Shown here piece after piece: positions 7,480 through 16,229 of a stretch of DNA of 64,000 nucleotides. Within the stretch, counting starts at the first letter, position 1. Each line of letters opens with the position of its first letter. This DNA is from Mycobacteroides franklinii (lineage in GTDB: Bacteria; Actinomycetota; Actinomycetes; Mycobacteriales; Mycobacteriaceae): the NCBI RefSeq assembly GCF_002013895.1, contig NZ_MAFQ01000004.1:168024-232023 (forward strand). The letters run 5' to 3'. Under the pieces are notes generated by a model. It did not search any database. It had not been told where the DNA came from and was given only the letters and a program-made list of their open reading frames with translations. Made by a program: the position numbers and the translations under genes.

Positions 7480-8985
7480 ATGACAGTTGCGCCCCAGCAT
7501 TCAGCCTCCGACACGGACTTCGAGGAGCTCATCTCCCGCCCCTTCGAGTCCCAGCTGCGCGAATACGACTACGAGGTCACCGAGATCGACGGGACCCTGC
7601 CGCCCGCGCTGACTGGCACGCTTTTCCGCATCGGCCCCGGCAAGTTCGAAGTGGGTAGCACCGTGCTGCGCACGATGTTCGACGCCGACGGCATGGTGTC
7701 CCGATTCATCCTGGACGGTTCCTCGGTCCGCTTCACCAACCGATATGTGCGCACCCAGCAGTTCCGGGACGGGTTGCAGCAGGGCCCGATGCGCAGACCC
7801 GGGATCACCACCCAGGTGCCCGGGAAGCTGTTCGCCAATCTCCAATTGCCGGCGAACGCCGCGAACACCAACATCGTGTCACTGGCCGGGGAAATGCTGG
7901 CGCTCTGGGAGGGCGGGCCGCCACATCGGCTGGACCCCGACACGCTGGAAACTTTGGGCACCAACGACTTCAAGGGCAATCTTGGCTATGTCGGCGCCTT
8001 CTCGGCACACCCGAAATGGGATCCTGTTACGGGCGAGATGTTCAACTTCGGCCTGGACGTCTTTCCCACACCGCGACTGCGCTGCTACCGGGTGAGCCCC
8101 AGCGGCCAACTCTCGCAGATCAATTCGGTAACCCTGTGGGATATGGGCTGGAACCACGACTTCGCGCTGACCGAGAAGTATCTGGTCTTCGTCCTCGATC
8201 CGATTCGCCCCAACATCGGCCAGCTGCTGCGCGGTAAGCGTTTCGACGAGAGCCTCGAGTACCAGCTGACCAATGGCAGCACCAAGTTCATCCTGGTTCC
8301 CCGTGACGGATCCAAACCACTGGTCATCGAGCACGCGCCGCAGACCCATATCCACGTCACCAACGCATTCCAGGACGGCGCGGACGCGGTGGTCGAGTTC
8401 GTCAGATATGAGAGCCTCGAGTTTCTGCGGCGATCACTCGACGCCGCCATGGGGCCCAAGGACCATCCAAATCCTCATCACCATCTGGTAGTCCGCGAAT
8501 GGCCGGACAGCCACCTGGTCAGATTCCGCATCTCGCCCAGCGGCAAGATCACCGAGGAAGTGGTGTCACAGTCCGCGAAAATCGAATTCCCGCAATATGA
8601 CTGGCGCCAATCGACCCGCAATCACCAGATCACCTATACCGCGGGCACGCTGGAACACCGGGGCCACTACAACGGCATCTTCAAGTTCGACCATCGCACC
8701 GGCGCCATGACGCACTGCGATTTCGGGAAGGCCTCGGTCTGCGAACCTCTCTTTGTGCCGCGTGACAAGGACTCGGCACAGGATGACGGCTGGCTGCTCA
8801 CGGTCAATCACGATCTCGTGGAGAATCGTTCGCAGCTGATCATTCTCGATGCGCGCGATGTCGAGCAGGGCCCCCTGGCAGTGGCGCACCTGACACATCA
8901 CCTGCCGATAGGGTTCCACGGAACCTTTAACCGGCGGGTTGCCAATCCCCATGCACCGCTACCGCATCCGAAAATGGTGGCCTAG
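7480..8985 (+). CDS. Carotenoid oxygenase family protein
   Basis: The 501-residue protein belongs to the RPE65/carotenoid cleavage dioxygenase family, non-haem iron enzymes that split polyene or stilbene double bonds. The four iron-binding histidines can be placed at about H177 (SAHPKWDP), H226 (WNHDFAL), H292 (THIHVTNAF) and H480 (GFHGTF). Length and spacing match a seven-bladed propeller enzyme. No signal peptide is seen. A divergent TetR gene upstream suggests substrate-inducible expression. The substrate may be an apocarotenoid or a lignin-type stilbene. Confidence 0.9.
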   Translation: MTVAPQHSASDTDFEELISRPFESQLREYDYEVTEIDGTLPPALTGTLFRIGPGKFEVGSTVLRTMFDADGMVSRFILDGSSVRFTNRYVRTQQFRDGLQQGPMRRPGITTQVPGKLFANLQLPANAANTNIVSLAGEMLALWEGGPPHRLDPDTLETLGTNDFKGNLGYVGAFSAHPKWDPVTGEMFNFGLDVFPTPRLRCYRVSPSGQLSQINSVTLWDMGWNHDFALTEKYLVFVLDPIRPNIGQLLRGKRFDESLEYQLTNGSTKFILVPRDGSKPLVIEHAPQTHIHVTNAFQDGADAVVEFVRYESLEFLRRSLDAAMGPKDHPNPHHHLVVREWPDSHLVRFRISPSGKITEEVVSQSAKIEFPQYDWRQSTRNHQITYTAGTLEHRGHYNGIFKFDHRTGAMTHCDFGKASVCEPLFVPRDKDSAQDDGWLLTVNHDLVENRSQLIILDARDVEQGPLAVAHLTHHLPIGFHGTFNRRVANPHAPLPHPKMVA

Positions 8986-9000
8986 CAGGCCTGTACCCGG

Positions 9001-11994
9001 TCACGCCTTGGAGGGCCACCAGCTCAGCTTGCCGAAGGCTTGAGCCAACGTCGGCACCATCAGAGTCCTGACGATGAAGGTGTCCAGCAGGATGCCCACG
9101 CCGATGATGAACCCCATCTGCACCATCTGATTGACCGAACCGACCATCATGCCCAGCAGGCTGGCGGCGAACACCAGACCGGCCGAGGTGATCACCGACC
9201 CGGTCTGACGCACGGTCCGGATGATGCCGAGCCGCATGCCCCGGGCACTCTCCTCTCGCAGGCGCGAGATGAACAGCATGTTGTAGTCGGCCCCGACAGC
9301 CACAATCAGCACAAAGGTCATTGCCGGGACGGCCCAATCCAGCTGTTGCCCAAGGACAACCTGGAACACCAGCACGCCGATGCCCAGTGACGCGATATAG
9401 GTGAGGAGCACCGTACCCAGCAGGTACAGCGGCGCGACAACGGCCCGCAGCAGTAGACACATCACCAGGAAAATGATGAGCAGCGTGACAACGATGATCT
9501 CGCGCAGATCACTGTCGTAGGCCTTCTTCAGATCGGCGTTGATGGCAGGGAACCCGCCCACCGACACCGTGGCACCGGCCAGCGCGGTGTTGGGCGTGGC
9601 CTCGTTGCCGACGCGCTCCATATCGCGGCTCAGCTGCATCGCCTCGGGTCCATAGGGATTGAGCGGTGATTGCACCAGATACATGGCGGTGCGGCCGCCG
9701 TCCTGCAGGAATGCCGAACTCAGCTCCTTGAATCCGGGATTCTGCAACATCGCTCCGGGTACGGAGAAACCGGATGCCGCAGGAGAATTGGAGTCCTTGC
9801 CAATGGTCTGCAGAGTCACCGCGGCCTCGCCCATCGACCGCACGGTGTCCTCGAGTTGGGTGTTCAAATCGCGGATCCGCACGCCCATCGTCTTGACGGA
9901 GTTCATGTCGACGCCGAGACCCTGCAGCTGCTGGAAGTAACCCGAGATACGTTCGAATTTGTGTTCCATCTCAGGTAATTTCGCGAGCAGTCCGCGAATC
10001 TGCTTGAACTGATTGTTCATATCACCGAGCAGCTGTGTGATCGTCTTGCCGCCGGTGACCGCCCGCACCGACTCGCGCAGGTTTTCCGCCGACGAGAGCG
10101 GCCCCGTGTCGCGTAGCTCAACGAGCTGATCACGCAGCTTGACGCAGTCGGGTTGCACCGGGCAGAACGGAGATTCGGACAGTGTCTGGGTCAACGATGC
10201 CCCGGCGTTCAGTGCGGAGAACGTGGCCTCCACCGAAGGTCCCATCGTGGCCAGCTGGTCCACCATGCCCGCCACCGTCCCCATCTGGGATATCAGCGAC
10301 TGATAACGATCAAGCTGTCCCTCAACCTCTTTGGCCATTGACAGCATCTGCGGCATCATCTGCTGCATCCGGGCCAGATCCCCGTCACCCAGCTCGTTGG
10401 TCATGGCCGACATGACGTCGGCCAGCTTCGACATCCGTTCCAGCTGCGGCCGCAGGTCGGCGTTGACCTGTCCACTCGTCTTGTCGATCTGCGTTCCCAT
10501 GTACCCGATCTGCCACGCCAACGTGGCCTGGGTGAGCTTGTTCCCGTCAGGCCGGGTGATGCCGACGACCTTCCCGACCCCCGCGAGCTGGGAGATCCGC
10601 TCTGCCATCTGGTCAAGGTCTGCCAGTGCACGCGGATTGCGTAGATCCGAGGGTGCCTGGATCAAAAGATATTGCGGCATTACCGAATTGGTGGGGAAAT
10701 GCGCATTGAGAGTGCGCATACCCTGGTTCGACTGGGCCGAATCCGGCAGCACCCGCGACATGTCGAAACTGGGTCGCATGAAGGGGACGAAGGACGCGGC
10801 CGCCAACAGGATCACGATCGCCACACCGAAGACGGGCCAGGGGTGCCGCACGATGTTCACACCCATGCGGTGCCAGTACACCCCCGCCCGATCAGGCCCC
10901 GGCAGACCCAACCCGCGCGTGGCGGCCAGGCTCAGCGTGGCCGGCAGCAGGGTGGTGACCACGAAGAACGCGACGATCACCCCCATCGACACCGCCGGTC
11001 CGGCCGCCGCGAGGAAGGCCAGCTTGGCGGTCAACTGTGCGATGTTGGCGATCGCCACGGTCGCGGCCGTCGCCAAGATGACCCTGGTCATCGAGCCACA
11101 GGCATGTGCCAGGGCTTCCGGCGGCGCCTCCCCCGCGCGAATTCTCTCGTGATACCGACTGACCAGGAACACCGTGTAGTTGACGCTGGCTCCCATCAGC
11201 ACCGCCATCATCAGTCCGGCCGATACCGAGGACACCGGGACCAGGCTCCGATCGGCGAGTCCGGCGATGACGCCGCGCGCGATGAGCAGGCTCATGCCCA
11301 TCACCAGCAGCGGCAGCATCGCGGTGAACCACGATCGGAACACCAGCAGCAGAATGAGACCGATGACCACCACGGTCACCGCACCGATCTTGGGCAGATC
11401 ACCCAGCGCGGCGTTACCCATATCGGTGACGGTCCCCGCCGCCCCGGTGATGTTCGCGGTGGTGGTCGAGCCGACGAAGGTCTGCTTCACCAAGTCATCG
11501 ACGGATCGATATGCCCGCTGCGCCAACGGGGTACCGAGATCACCTGCCAACCCCGCCATCGCGTACCAGGTGGTGCCGTCCTCGCTGAGAACCTGCTTAC
11601 GCGCCACCGGGTTGTTGCGCATCCGGGGATCGCCCAGCTGATCCTGGACGAACGTGACGTACTCCTTGTTGCCGCCCAGCCGGTCGATCAGCGCGGAGTA
11701 CCGTGCCTGCGCATCGGCGTCAAACCCCTTGTCGCTGTGCATCACGATGATGACGGCGTTGTCGATCCCCGGGCGGCCAAACGCCTTTCCCATCTCCTTC
11801 ATCGACGCCAGTGCTGGACTCACCTCACCCGTCGGCAGCGGACTGACCGAGTGCTCGTTGGCCACCCGCTCCAGTTGCGGCCACGCGACATTGACGAGAA
11901 CAGCGACTGCTATCCACGCCAGTATCACCAGCTTTGCGTGCTTGGCCACGAAACGCCCGGCCCGTTCGAACGCCGGACTGTATTGGTGCGACAT
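9001..11994 (-). CDS. MMPL family RND transporter with altered TM4 motif
   Basis: This 997-residue MmpL-type lipid/small-molecule exporter has two repeats of a membrane domain with large periplasmic loops (about residues 45-200 and 405-760, the second containing long helical Gln/Met-rich segments). The C-terminal half shows GADYNMLFISRLREES with the usual Asp-Tyr pair of the proton relay. The N-terminal half reads GASVNYTVFLVSRYHE, with Asn272 where most MmpL proteins have Asp. It lies 10 bases after a lipoprotein gene and is probably cotranscribed with it. It ends convergently 15 bases from the carotenoid oxygenase gene. The cargo is unknown. Confidence 0.9.
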   Translation of the reverse strand: MSHQYSPAFERAGRFVAKHAKLVILAWIAVAVLVNVAWPQLERVANEHSVSPLPTGEVSPALASMKEMGKAFGRPGIDNAVIIVMHSDKGFDADAQARYSALIDRLGGNKEYVTFVQDQLGDPRMRNNPVARKQVLSEDGTTWYAMAGLAGDLGTPLAQRAYRSVDDLVKQTFVGSTTTANITGAAGTVTDMGNAALGDLPKIGAVTVVVIGLILLLVFRSWFTAMLPLLVMGMSLLIARGVIAGLADRSLVPVSSVSAGLMMAVLMGASVNYTVFLVSRYHERIRAGEAPPEALAHACGSMTRVILATAATVAIANIAQLTAKLAFLAAAGPAVSMGVIVAFFVVTTLLPATLSLAATRGLGLPGPDRAGVYWHRMGVNIVRHPWPVFGVAIVILLAAASFVPFMRPSFDMSRVLPDSAQSNQGMRTLNAHFPTNSVMPQYLLIQAPSDLRNPRALADLDQMAERISQLAGVGKVVGITRPDGNKLTQATLAWQIGYMGTQIDKTSGQVNADLRPQLERMSKLADVMSAMTNELGDGDLARMQQMMPQMLSMAKEVEGQLDRYQSLISQMGTVAGMVDQLATMGPSVEATFSALNAGASLTQTLSESPFCPVQPDCVKLRDQLVELRDTGPLSSAENLRESVRAVTGGKTITQLLGDMNNQFKQIRGLLAKLPEMEHKFERISGYFQQLQGLGVDMNSVKTMGVRIRDLNTQLEDTVRSMGEAAVTLQTIGKDSNSPAASGFSVPGAMLQNPGFKELSSAFLQDGGRTAMYLVQSPLNPYGPEAMQLSRDMERVGNEATPNTALAGATVSVGGFPAINADLKKAYDSDLREIIVVTLLIIFLVMCLLLRAVVAPLYLLGTVLLTYIASLGIGVLVFQVVLGQQLDWAVPAMTFVLIVAVGADYNMLFISRLREESARGMRLGIIRTVRQTGSVITSAGLVFAASLLGMMVGSVNQMVQMGFIIGVGILLDTFIVRTLMVPTLAQAFGKLSWWPSKA

Positions 11995-12004
11995 CCTGGG
12001 CTCC

Positions 12005-12478
12005 TCAGATCAACGGCGGAAAGGTGACACTGGGAATGCCCGGCACACCGGTCATCGGCATCACGGTGTAGCGCAGGGTGAAGGTCCCGCCGAGGTCGTC
12101 GCCGACCACCAGCACGGTGTACTTCTTGTTGAGATAGGCGTCCTGGCCCACGACGGTTTGATGTTCGAATCCGGCCTCGGTCAACAGCGTGCCCGCTGTG
12201 GCCACGGCCGACGCGTCGACGCCGCTGACCATCAGCGTTCGAGAATCGCCCTCGGAGTCTTGGCGATACGTGCCCTTGACGACCGGTATATCGCGCGGAA
12301 AGTCCGCCGGCAGCGTGCTGGCACCGGGCGGAGGCGGCGGAATGGGCGTGATCGGCGGATATGTGGTGCGCTCTACGGCGCCGCCCACGAAATCCGACAT
12401 GGAGCAAGCGGCCATGGACAGCGAGATTCCTATGGCGGCAAACACCAACACCGCGACATGAACGCTTCGTTGCGTCAT
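12005..12478 (-). CDS. Putative lipoprotein cotranscribed with MMPL transporter
   Basis: The 157-residue product has an N-terminal signal with a lipobox-like end (SLSMAAC, Cys25), then a proline-rich linker (PPITPIPPPPPG) and a small domain of beta-strand character. It takes the place usually held by an MmpS gene upstream of mmpL, but lacks the recognisable MmpS pattern. It may be an accessory protein of the transporter (inference from position). No family is recognised. Confidence 0.7.
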   Translation of the reverse strand: MTQRSVHVAVLVFAAIGISLSMAACSMSDFVGGAVERTTYPPITPIPPPPPGASTLPADFPRDIPVVKGTYRQDSEGDSRTLMVSGVDASAVATAGTLLTEAGFEHQTVVGQDAYLNKKYTVLVVGDDLGGTFTLRYTVMPMTGVPGIPSVTFPPLI

Positions 12479-12510
12479 GACGGGGATACTACAAAGGCTT
12501 TGCCCTTAGT

Positions 12511-12536
12511 GCTAGCCCCTGCTAACTAAAGCTAGC
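12511..12536. promoter_or_regulatory. Three GCTARC hexamers phased at 10 bp, possible operator
   Basis: On the plus strand GCTAGC begins at 12511, GCTAAC at 12521 and GCTAGC at 12531, exactly ten bases apart, so all would face the same side of the helix. The block lies 33-58 bases upstream of the lipoprotein/MMPL operon start at 12478 and just after the metZ stop. It looks like a regulator-binding array, but no regulator gene is adjacent. Confidence 0.4.
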
Positions 12537-12541
12537 CCGAA

Positions 12542-13774
12542 TTAGCTCAGCGCCCGATCCAGGTCCGCGATGAGGTCCTCGGTGGACTCCAGCCCGACCG
12601 ACAGACGCACCACGCCGTCGGACAGCCCGATCGCCGCCCGGCCCTCCGGCCCCATCGCGCGATGGGTCGTGGTGGCGGGGTGCGTGATGAGCGACTTGGA
12701 GTCACCCAGGTTATTCGAGATGTCGATGAGCGAGGTCCCGTCGAGCACCTCGAAGGCGCGCTGCTTACCCGCGTCGCCGTCGGCGTCGAGCTCGAAGGTG
12801 ACCACGGTGCCACCGCCACGCATCTGCCGCTTGGCCAGCTCGTACTGCGGGTGCGTCTCCAAAAATGGATACCGCACCCAGCGCACCGCCGGATGCTGCT
12901 CCAAGAACTGCGCGATCTTGAAGGCCGATTCGTTGGCGTGACGCACCCGAAGATCCAGCGTTTCAAGGCCTTTCACAAGAGTCCAGGCATTGAACGGGCT
13001 CAGCGCAGGCCCGGTGTGCCGCATCAGCGTCTTGACCGGGCCCTCGATGTACTCGGCCTCACCCAGGATGGCTCCGCCGAGTACACGCCCCTGCCCGTCG
13101 ATGTGCTTGGTGCCGGAGTAGACCACCACATCGGCGCCCAGCGGGATGCCCTGTTGCAACAGCGGGGTCGCGAAGACGTTGTCCAGCACCACCTTTGCGC
13201 CAGCGGCATGGGCCAGCTTGCATACCGCCTCGATATCCACGAGTGATTGCATTGGGTTGGAAGGGGTTTCAAAGAAGACGGCCTGCGTGGGAACCGACAG
13301 CGCCTCCTCCCACTGGGAAAGGTCTTCGCCGTCGACGAACACGGTCTCCACACCCCAGCGGGGCAGGATCTCGTTGCACACCACGAAACAGGAACCGAAC
13401 AGGCTGCGCGCGGCCACCAGCCGGTCACCGGCGCCCAACAGCGCACCCAGTGCGGTGAAGACCGCCGACATGCCCGTTGCCGTCGCAAACGCGGCCTCGG
13501 CACCCTCGATGAGCCGCAGTCGCTCCTCGAACATCGAGATCGTGGGGTTTCCGTATCGCGAGTACACGTACCGGTCGACCTCACCGGTGAACGCCCGCTC
13601 GGCGGCGGCCGCGCTCTCGTAGACGTATCCGGACGTCAGGTACATCGCCTCGGCGGTCTCTTCGAACTCGGAACGCAGCAGGCCACCCCGTACCCCGATG
13701 GTCGCCTGACTCACGCCCTCGGGAAGCTCCTTCGGAATCCGTACCGACGGGATGCCGTCAGGGGTCAGATTCAT
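12542..13774 (-). CDS. metZ: O-succinylhomoserine sulfhydrylase MetZ
   Basis: This 410-residue PLP enzyme of the Cys/Met metabolism family forms homocysteine from O-succinylhomoserine and sulfide. YSRYGNPTISMFEERL near the N-terminus, ATGMSAVFTALGALLGAGD, and the PLP lysine in VVYSGTKHIDGQGRVLGG are visible. The ATG at 13774 overlaps the rhodanese stop by 4 bases (ATGA); a longer upstream reading would run into the rhodanese gene. The order purT homologue, rhodanese, metZ matches H37Rv Rv0389-Rv0391 as I recall it. The rhodanese may supply or handle sulfane sulfur for this step. Confidence 0.93.
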   Translation of the reverse strand: MNLTPDGIPSVRIPKELPEGVSQATIGVRGGLLRSEFEETAEAMYLTSGYVYESAAAAERAFTGEVDRYVYSRYGNPTISMFEERLRLIEGAEAAFATATGMSAVFTALGALLGAGDRLVAARSLFGSCFVVCNEILPRWGVETVFVDGEDLSQWEEALSVPTQAVFFETPSNPMQSLVDIEAVCKLAHAAGAKVVLDNVFATPLLQQGIPLGADVVVYSGTKHIDGQGRVLGGAILGEAEYIEGPVKTLMRHTGPALSPFNAWTLVKGLETLDLRVRHANESAFKIAQFLEQHPAVRWVRYPFLETHPQYELAKRQMRGGGTVVTFELDADGDAGKQRAFEVLDGTSLIDISNNLGDSKSLITHPATTTHRAMGPEGRAAIGLSDGVVRLSVGLESTEDLIADLDRALS

Positions 13775-14196
13775 GACTGCCGCCACGGCAGACCGATGGC
13801 GCGCCAACCGACGCCGCCCCGGTGCCCGTTCTCGTCGAGGTTGCCCTCGAACCCGTCAAGCACGTTGTAGGACGGTGCGATTCCCGCCTCGGTAGCCAGC
13901 TCCGCCGAGCCGATCGAGCGGTTTCCGGACCGGCACAGGAAGATCACCGGCCGATCATCCCCTTGCGAAGGCCCGGTCACGCCCGCAGCCGCCAGTTCCT
14001 CGAGGAAGTCGCCATTGCGTTCACCGTTGGATCGCACCCACTCGATGTATACGACATCGCGCCCGAGCTCGGTGAGATCGGGGACGCCGACCCACTTCCA
14101 CTCGGCCGACGTGCGCACATCGACCAGTACCGCTTCCGGGTTTTCCTTCAGCAGCGCCCACGCCGCCTCGGGGGTGATATCTCCTGCGTAGCCCAC
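13771..14196 (-). CDS. Rhodanese-like domain protein
   Basis: The single-domain rhodanese of 141 residues has the active-site loop IFLCRSGNRSIGSAEL, with Cys in the CRSGNRS motif (six-residue loop, sulfurtransferase type) and the entry motif LVDVRTSAEW. It starts at a GTG (GTGGGCTACGCAGG). It overlaps metZ by 4 bases and is the Rv0390-type gene that precedes metZ in mycobacteria. A role in passing sulfur towards homocysteine or in detoxifying reactive sulfur is plausible. Confidence 0.9.
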   Translation of the reverse strand: MGYAGDITPEAAWALLKENPEAVLVDVRTSAEWKWVGVPDLTELGRDVVYIEWVRSNGERNGDFLEELAAAGVTGPSQGDDRPVIFLCRSGNRSIGSAELATEAGIAPSYNVLDGFEGNLDENGHRGGVGWRAIGLPWRQS

Positions 14197-14221
14197 GAAG
14201 AGCCAGTCTATTGGTTGTGAT

Positions 14222-14246
14222 GATGCGCTTGCGCGAAGACCATCAG
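14222..14246. repeat. Solitary copy of a dispersed repeat
   Basis: The core CGCTTGCGCGAAGACCATCA, preceded by GATG, is the same as the tandem 33-base units near 34.4 kb apart from a 3-base deletion after GATG. It spans the stop of the membrane-anchored secreted protein gene (stop at 14243) and the short gap before the rhodanese gene. Shared sequence at two unrelated places indicates a dispersed element. Confidence 0.65.
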
Positions 14247-14701
14247 TACTGACTGCATACTCTCCACGAGCCGTCTTCCTTGACGAACGAGACGTCCGCG
14301 GTGAGCTTGTTGTTCTCGGATTTCATGTAGTGATAGGTCACCGAGGCGCTGGCCGAGTCGGACTTGACGACCACGTTCTGAACGTCGTCTATGTAGCGGT
14401 TCCCGTGTGCCGCCTCGGATTTGTCCTGCGCAGCAATCACATTCTGTTCCGGTGCGGAGACGGCGCGGCACGTCACCTTCAGGTAATCCGCATAGGCGTG
14501 ACGTTGCAACGCGTCATTCTGCGCGTTGACCGCCTGCCCCACTCTGCCCTCGTCGGTCAGGCCGTCACCCGACCGGAAGATCGTGGATACCGCGATACCG
14601 ATCACCACGATTCCAAAGACCGCCGCGCCTGCGATGAAGGGAGCGATACTCCCTCGATCTTCGGGGCCGTCGGCATCCGGCGTCTGATCCTGCGATGTCA
14701 C
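14243..14701 (-). CDS. Membrane-anchored NTF2-like secreted protein
   Basis: The 152-residue protein has a short acidic cytosolic leader, one membrane span at about residues 22-41 (IAPFIAGAAVFGIVVIGIAV) and an extracytoplasmic domain resembling DUF4878/NTF2-like proteins. It has one Cys in DYLKVTCRAV and one in the terminal WRVCSQY, which could form a disulfide. The GTG start overlaps the purT stop by 4 bases (GTGA). Two other proteins in the window (27126 and 49442) share the layout. The function is unknown. Confidence 0.75.
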   Translation of the reverse strand: MTSQDQTPDADGPEDRGSIAPFIAGAAVFGIVVIGIAVSTIFRSGDGLTDEGRVGQAVNAQNDALQRHAYADYLKVTCRAVSAPEQNVIAAQDKSEAAHGNRYIDDVQNVVVKSDSASASVTYHYMKSENNKLTADVSFVKEDGSWRVCSQY

Positions 14702-16167
14702 CGCAGATGCCTGGCGACCTGCTGCGCACGGCTCAACGCCAACGCGGTATTGGGGGCGGTCGCCAGTGCCACTCCGATGCGGCGGCGCCGGTGAGCTTCT
14801 GAATGCCCGAACAGCCGAAGATCGCTCTCGGGTATCCGCAGCGCCTCGTCGAGCTGCCGCGGCGACGGACCGTGGCTGTCGCCGTAGACCACCTCGGCGG
14901 CCGCCGGCGACACCAAAATGGTGTCGATGGGTACGCCCAGCACCGCGCGTGCATGCATGTCGTATTCCGACAGCCGCTGCGACCGCACGGTTACCAGCCC
15001 GGAGTCGTAGGGGCGCGCACTCACATCGCAGAAGTAGACCTCGTCACCGCGGACGAAGAGTTCGACACCGTAAACACCATGCCCGCCAAGGGCGTTGACC
15101 GCACGGGCCGCGATCGAGCGCGCCAGTTCCAGGGCCGCCTGACTCAGCGGCTGCGGCTGCCACATCTGCATCGCATCGGTACCGCTCTGCCGGTGCGCGA
15201 TGGGCTCACAGAAGTACAGCCTGGTGGCGCCACCGACTCCGGCGGTCCGCACCGTCAGCAGCGTGATCTCGTAGTCGATCTCCACCGCGGTTTCCACCAT
15301 CACCCGCTGGCCGCCGCCGAGGTTCGACGCGATGGCCCGATCCCACGCCGGCGGGGCGTCGCTGTCACGCAACACCACGGACTGGCCCTGCCCGTATGCC
15401 GCCGATACCGGGCGCACCACCGCCGGGAAGCCGGACGTCTCCAGTACCTTCTGCAGCTCTTCGACCGAATTCGCGAACCAGTACGTGGGTGTCGGCAAGC
15501 CGAGCTCCTCGGCCGCCATCCGCCGCATCCCCTCGCGGTCACCGGCAAGACGCACGGCCTTGGCCGTCGGGATCACCTGGGTGACCTTGCCCTCGGCCAG
15601 TTTGTCCAGCGCCTCGCGCGACGCCGCCTCGACCAAGGGCACGACGAACCGGGGCCGTTCCTTGTCGACGAGCTCATACAGGCGCTCCGACTCGCCGATC
15701 GGCGCCAGTACCGAGCGATCCGCCACGCCTTGGGCAGGTCCGCCGGTCCCCGTGTCCGCCACAACCACTTCGGCTCCCAGCCGCTGGAACGAGATGGCCA
15801 GTTCCTTGGCCAGCTCACCCGAGCCGAGCAGCATCACGGTGGTGCGATTTCCGGCAATCGGTTTCGGCAGGTCGACGGGCACATCCTCGAGTACCGGTGC
15901 CGGGGCGTCTTCAGCTCTGTCCTGCGCCGCGTTCTCGGGGGTGGTCGGGGTGACGTCCCGCGCGGGCGCATCGGCCTCGACGGTGTTCGTGACTGGTTTC
16001 GGGGTCTTGACGACCTTGGAGCCGGATTTCGCGCCGTTGGTGGCTCGAACGGCGTCTTCGGTCACCGGCGCCGCCTCGGCGGGCACGGGTTTGACGATGT
16101 CTGTCGACCCCGTCGTCCCGCGCTCGCTGGGGGGCGAACCCTCCTGCGTCACCACGATGCCATTCAC
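14698..16167 (-). CDS. purT: PurT-like formate-dependent GAR transformylase, divergent ATP-grasp
   Basis: This ATP-grasp protein is clearly related to PurT, which makes formyl-GAR from formate, ATP and GAR in purine synthesis. TTVMLLGSGELAKELAISFQRLGAEVV, AGDREGMRRMAAEELGLPTPTYWFA, YEITLLTVRT, HRQSGTDAMQMWQPQPLS and GVYGVELFVRGDEVYF match E. coli PurT as I remember it. It is 489 residues because of a roughly 105-residue Pro/Thr/Ala-rich N-terminal extension; an internal start cannot be excluded. Key positions differ: the usual VKPVMSSSGKGQ reads VRPVSAAYGQGQ (residues 251-262) and PEIEA reads PLVEA (177-181). It leads the operon with the secreted protein, rhodanese and metZ genes. Confidence 0.85.
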   Translation of the reverse strand: MNGIVVTQEGSPPSERGTTGSTDIVKPVPAEAAPVTEDAVRATNGAKSGSKVVKTPKPVTNTVEADAPARDVTPTTPENAAQDRAEDAPAPVLEDVPVDLPKPIAGNRTTVMLLGSGELAKELAISFQRLGAEVVVADTGTGGPAQGVADRSVLAPIGESERLYELVDKERPRFVVPLVEAASREALDKLAEGKVTQVIPTAKAVRLAGDREGMRRMAAEELGLPTPTYWFANSVEELQKVLETSGFPAVVRPVSAAYGQGQSVVLRDSDAPPAWDRAIASNLGGGQRVMVETAVEIDYEITLLTVRTAGVGGATRLYFCEPIAHRQSGTDAMQMWQPQPLSQAALELARSIAARAVNALGGHGVYGVELFVRGDEVYFCDVSARPYDSGLVTVRSQRLSEYDMHARAVLGVPIDTILVSPAAAEVVYGDSHGPSPRQLDEALRIPESDLRLFGHSEAHRRRRIGVALATAPNTALALSRAQQVARHLR

Positions 16168-16229
16168 GCCTTCCGGTCGGTCTGCAGCCCTATCGGACCG
16201 TGCCTAGCGTGCCAGATTGCCACACATCC

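Noticed and set aside
12159..12180. A GTTCGAATCC-like stretch resembling a tRNA T-arm
   Set aside because: It lies inside the lipoprotein coding sequence and no acceptor or anticodon stems can be formed around it.
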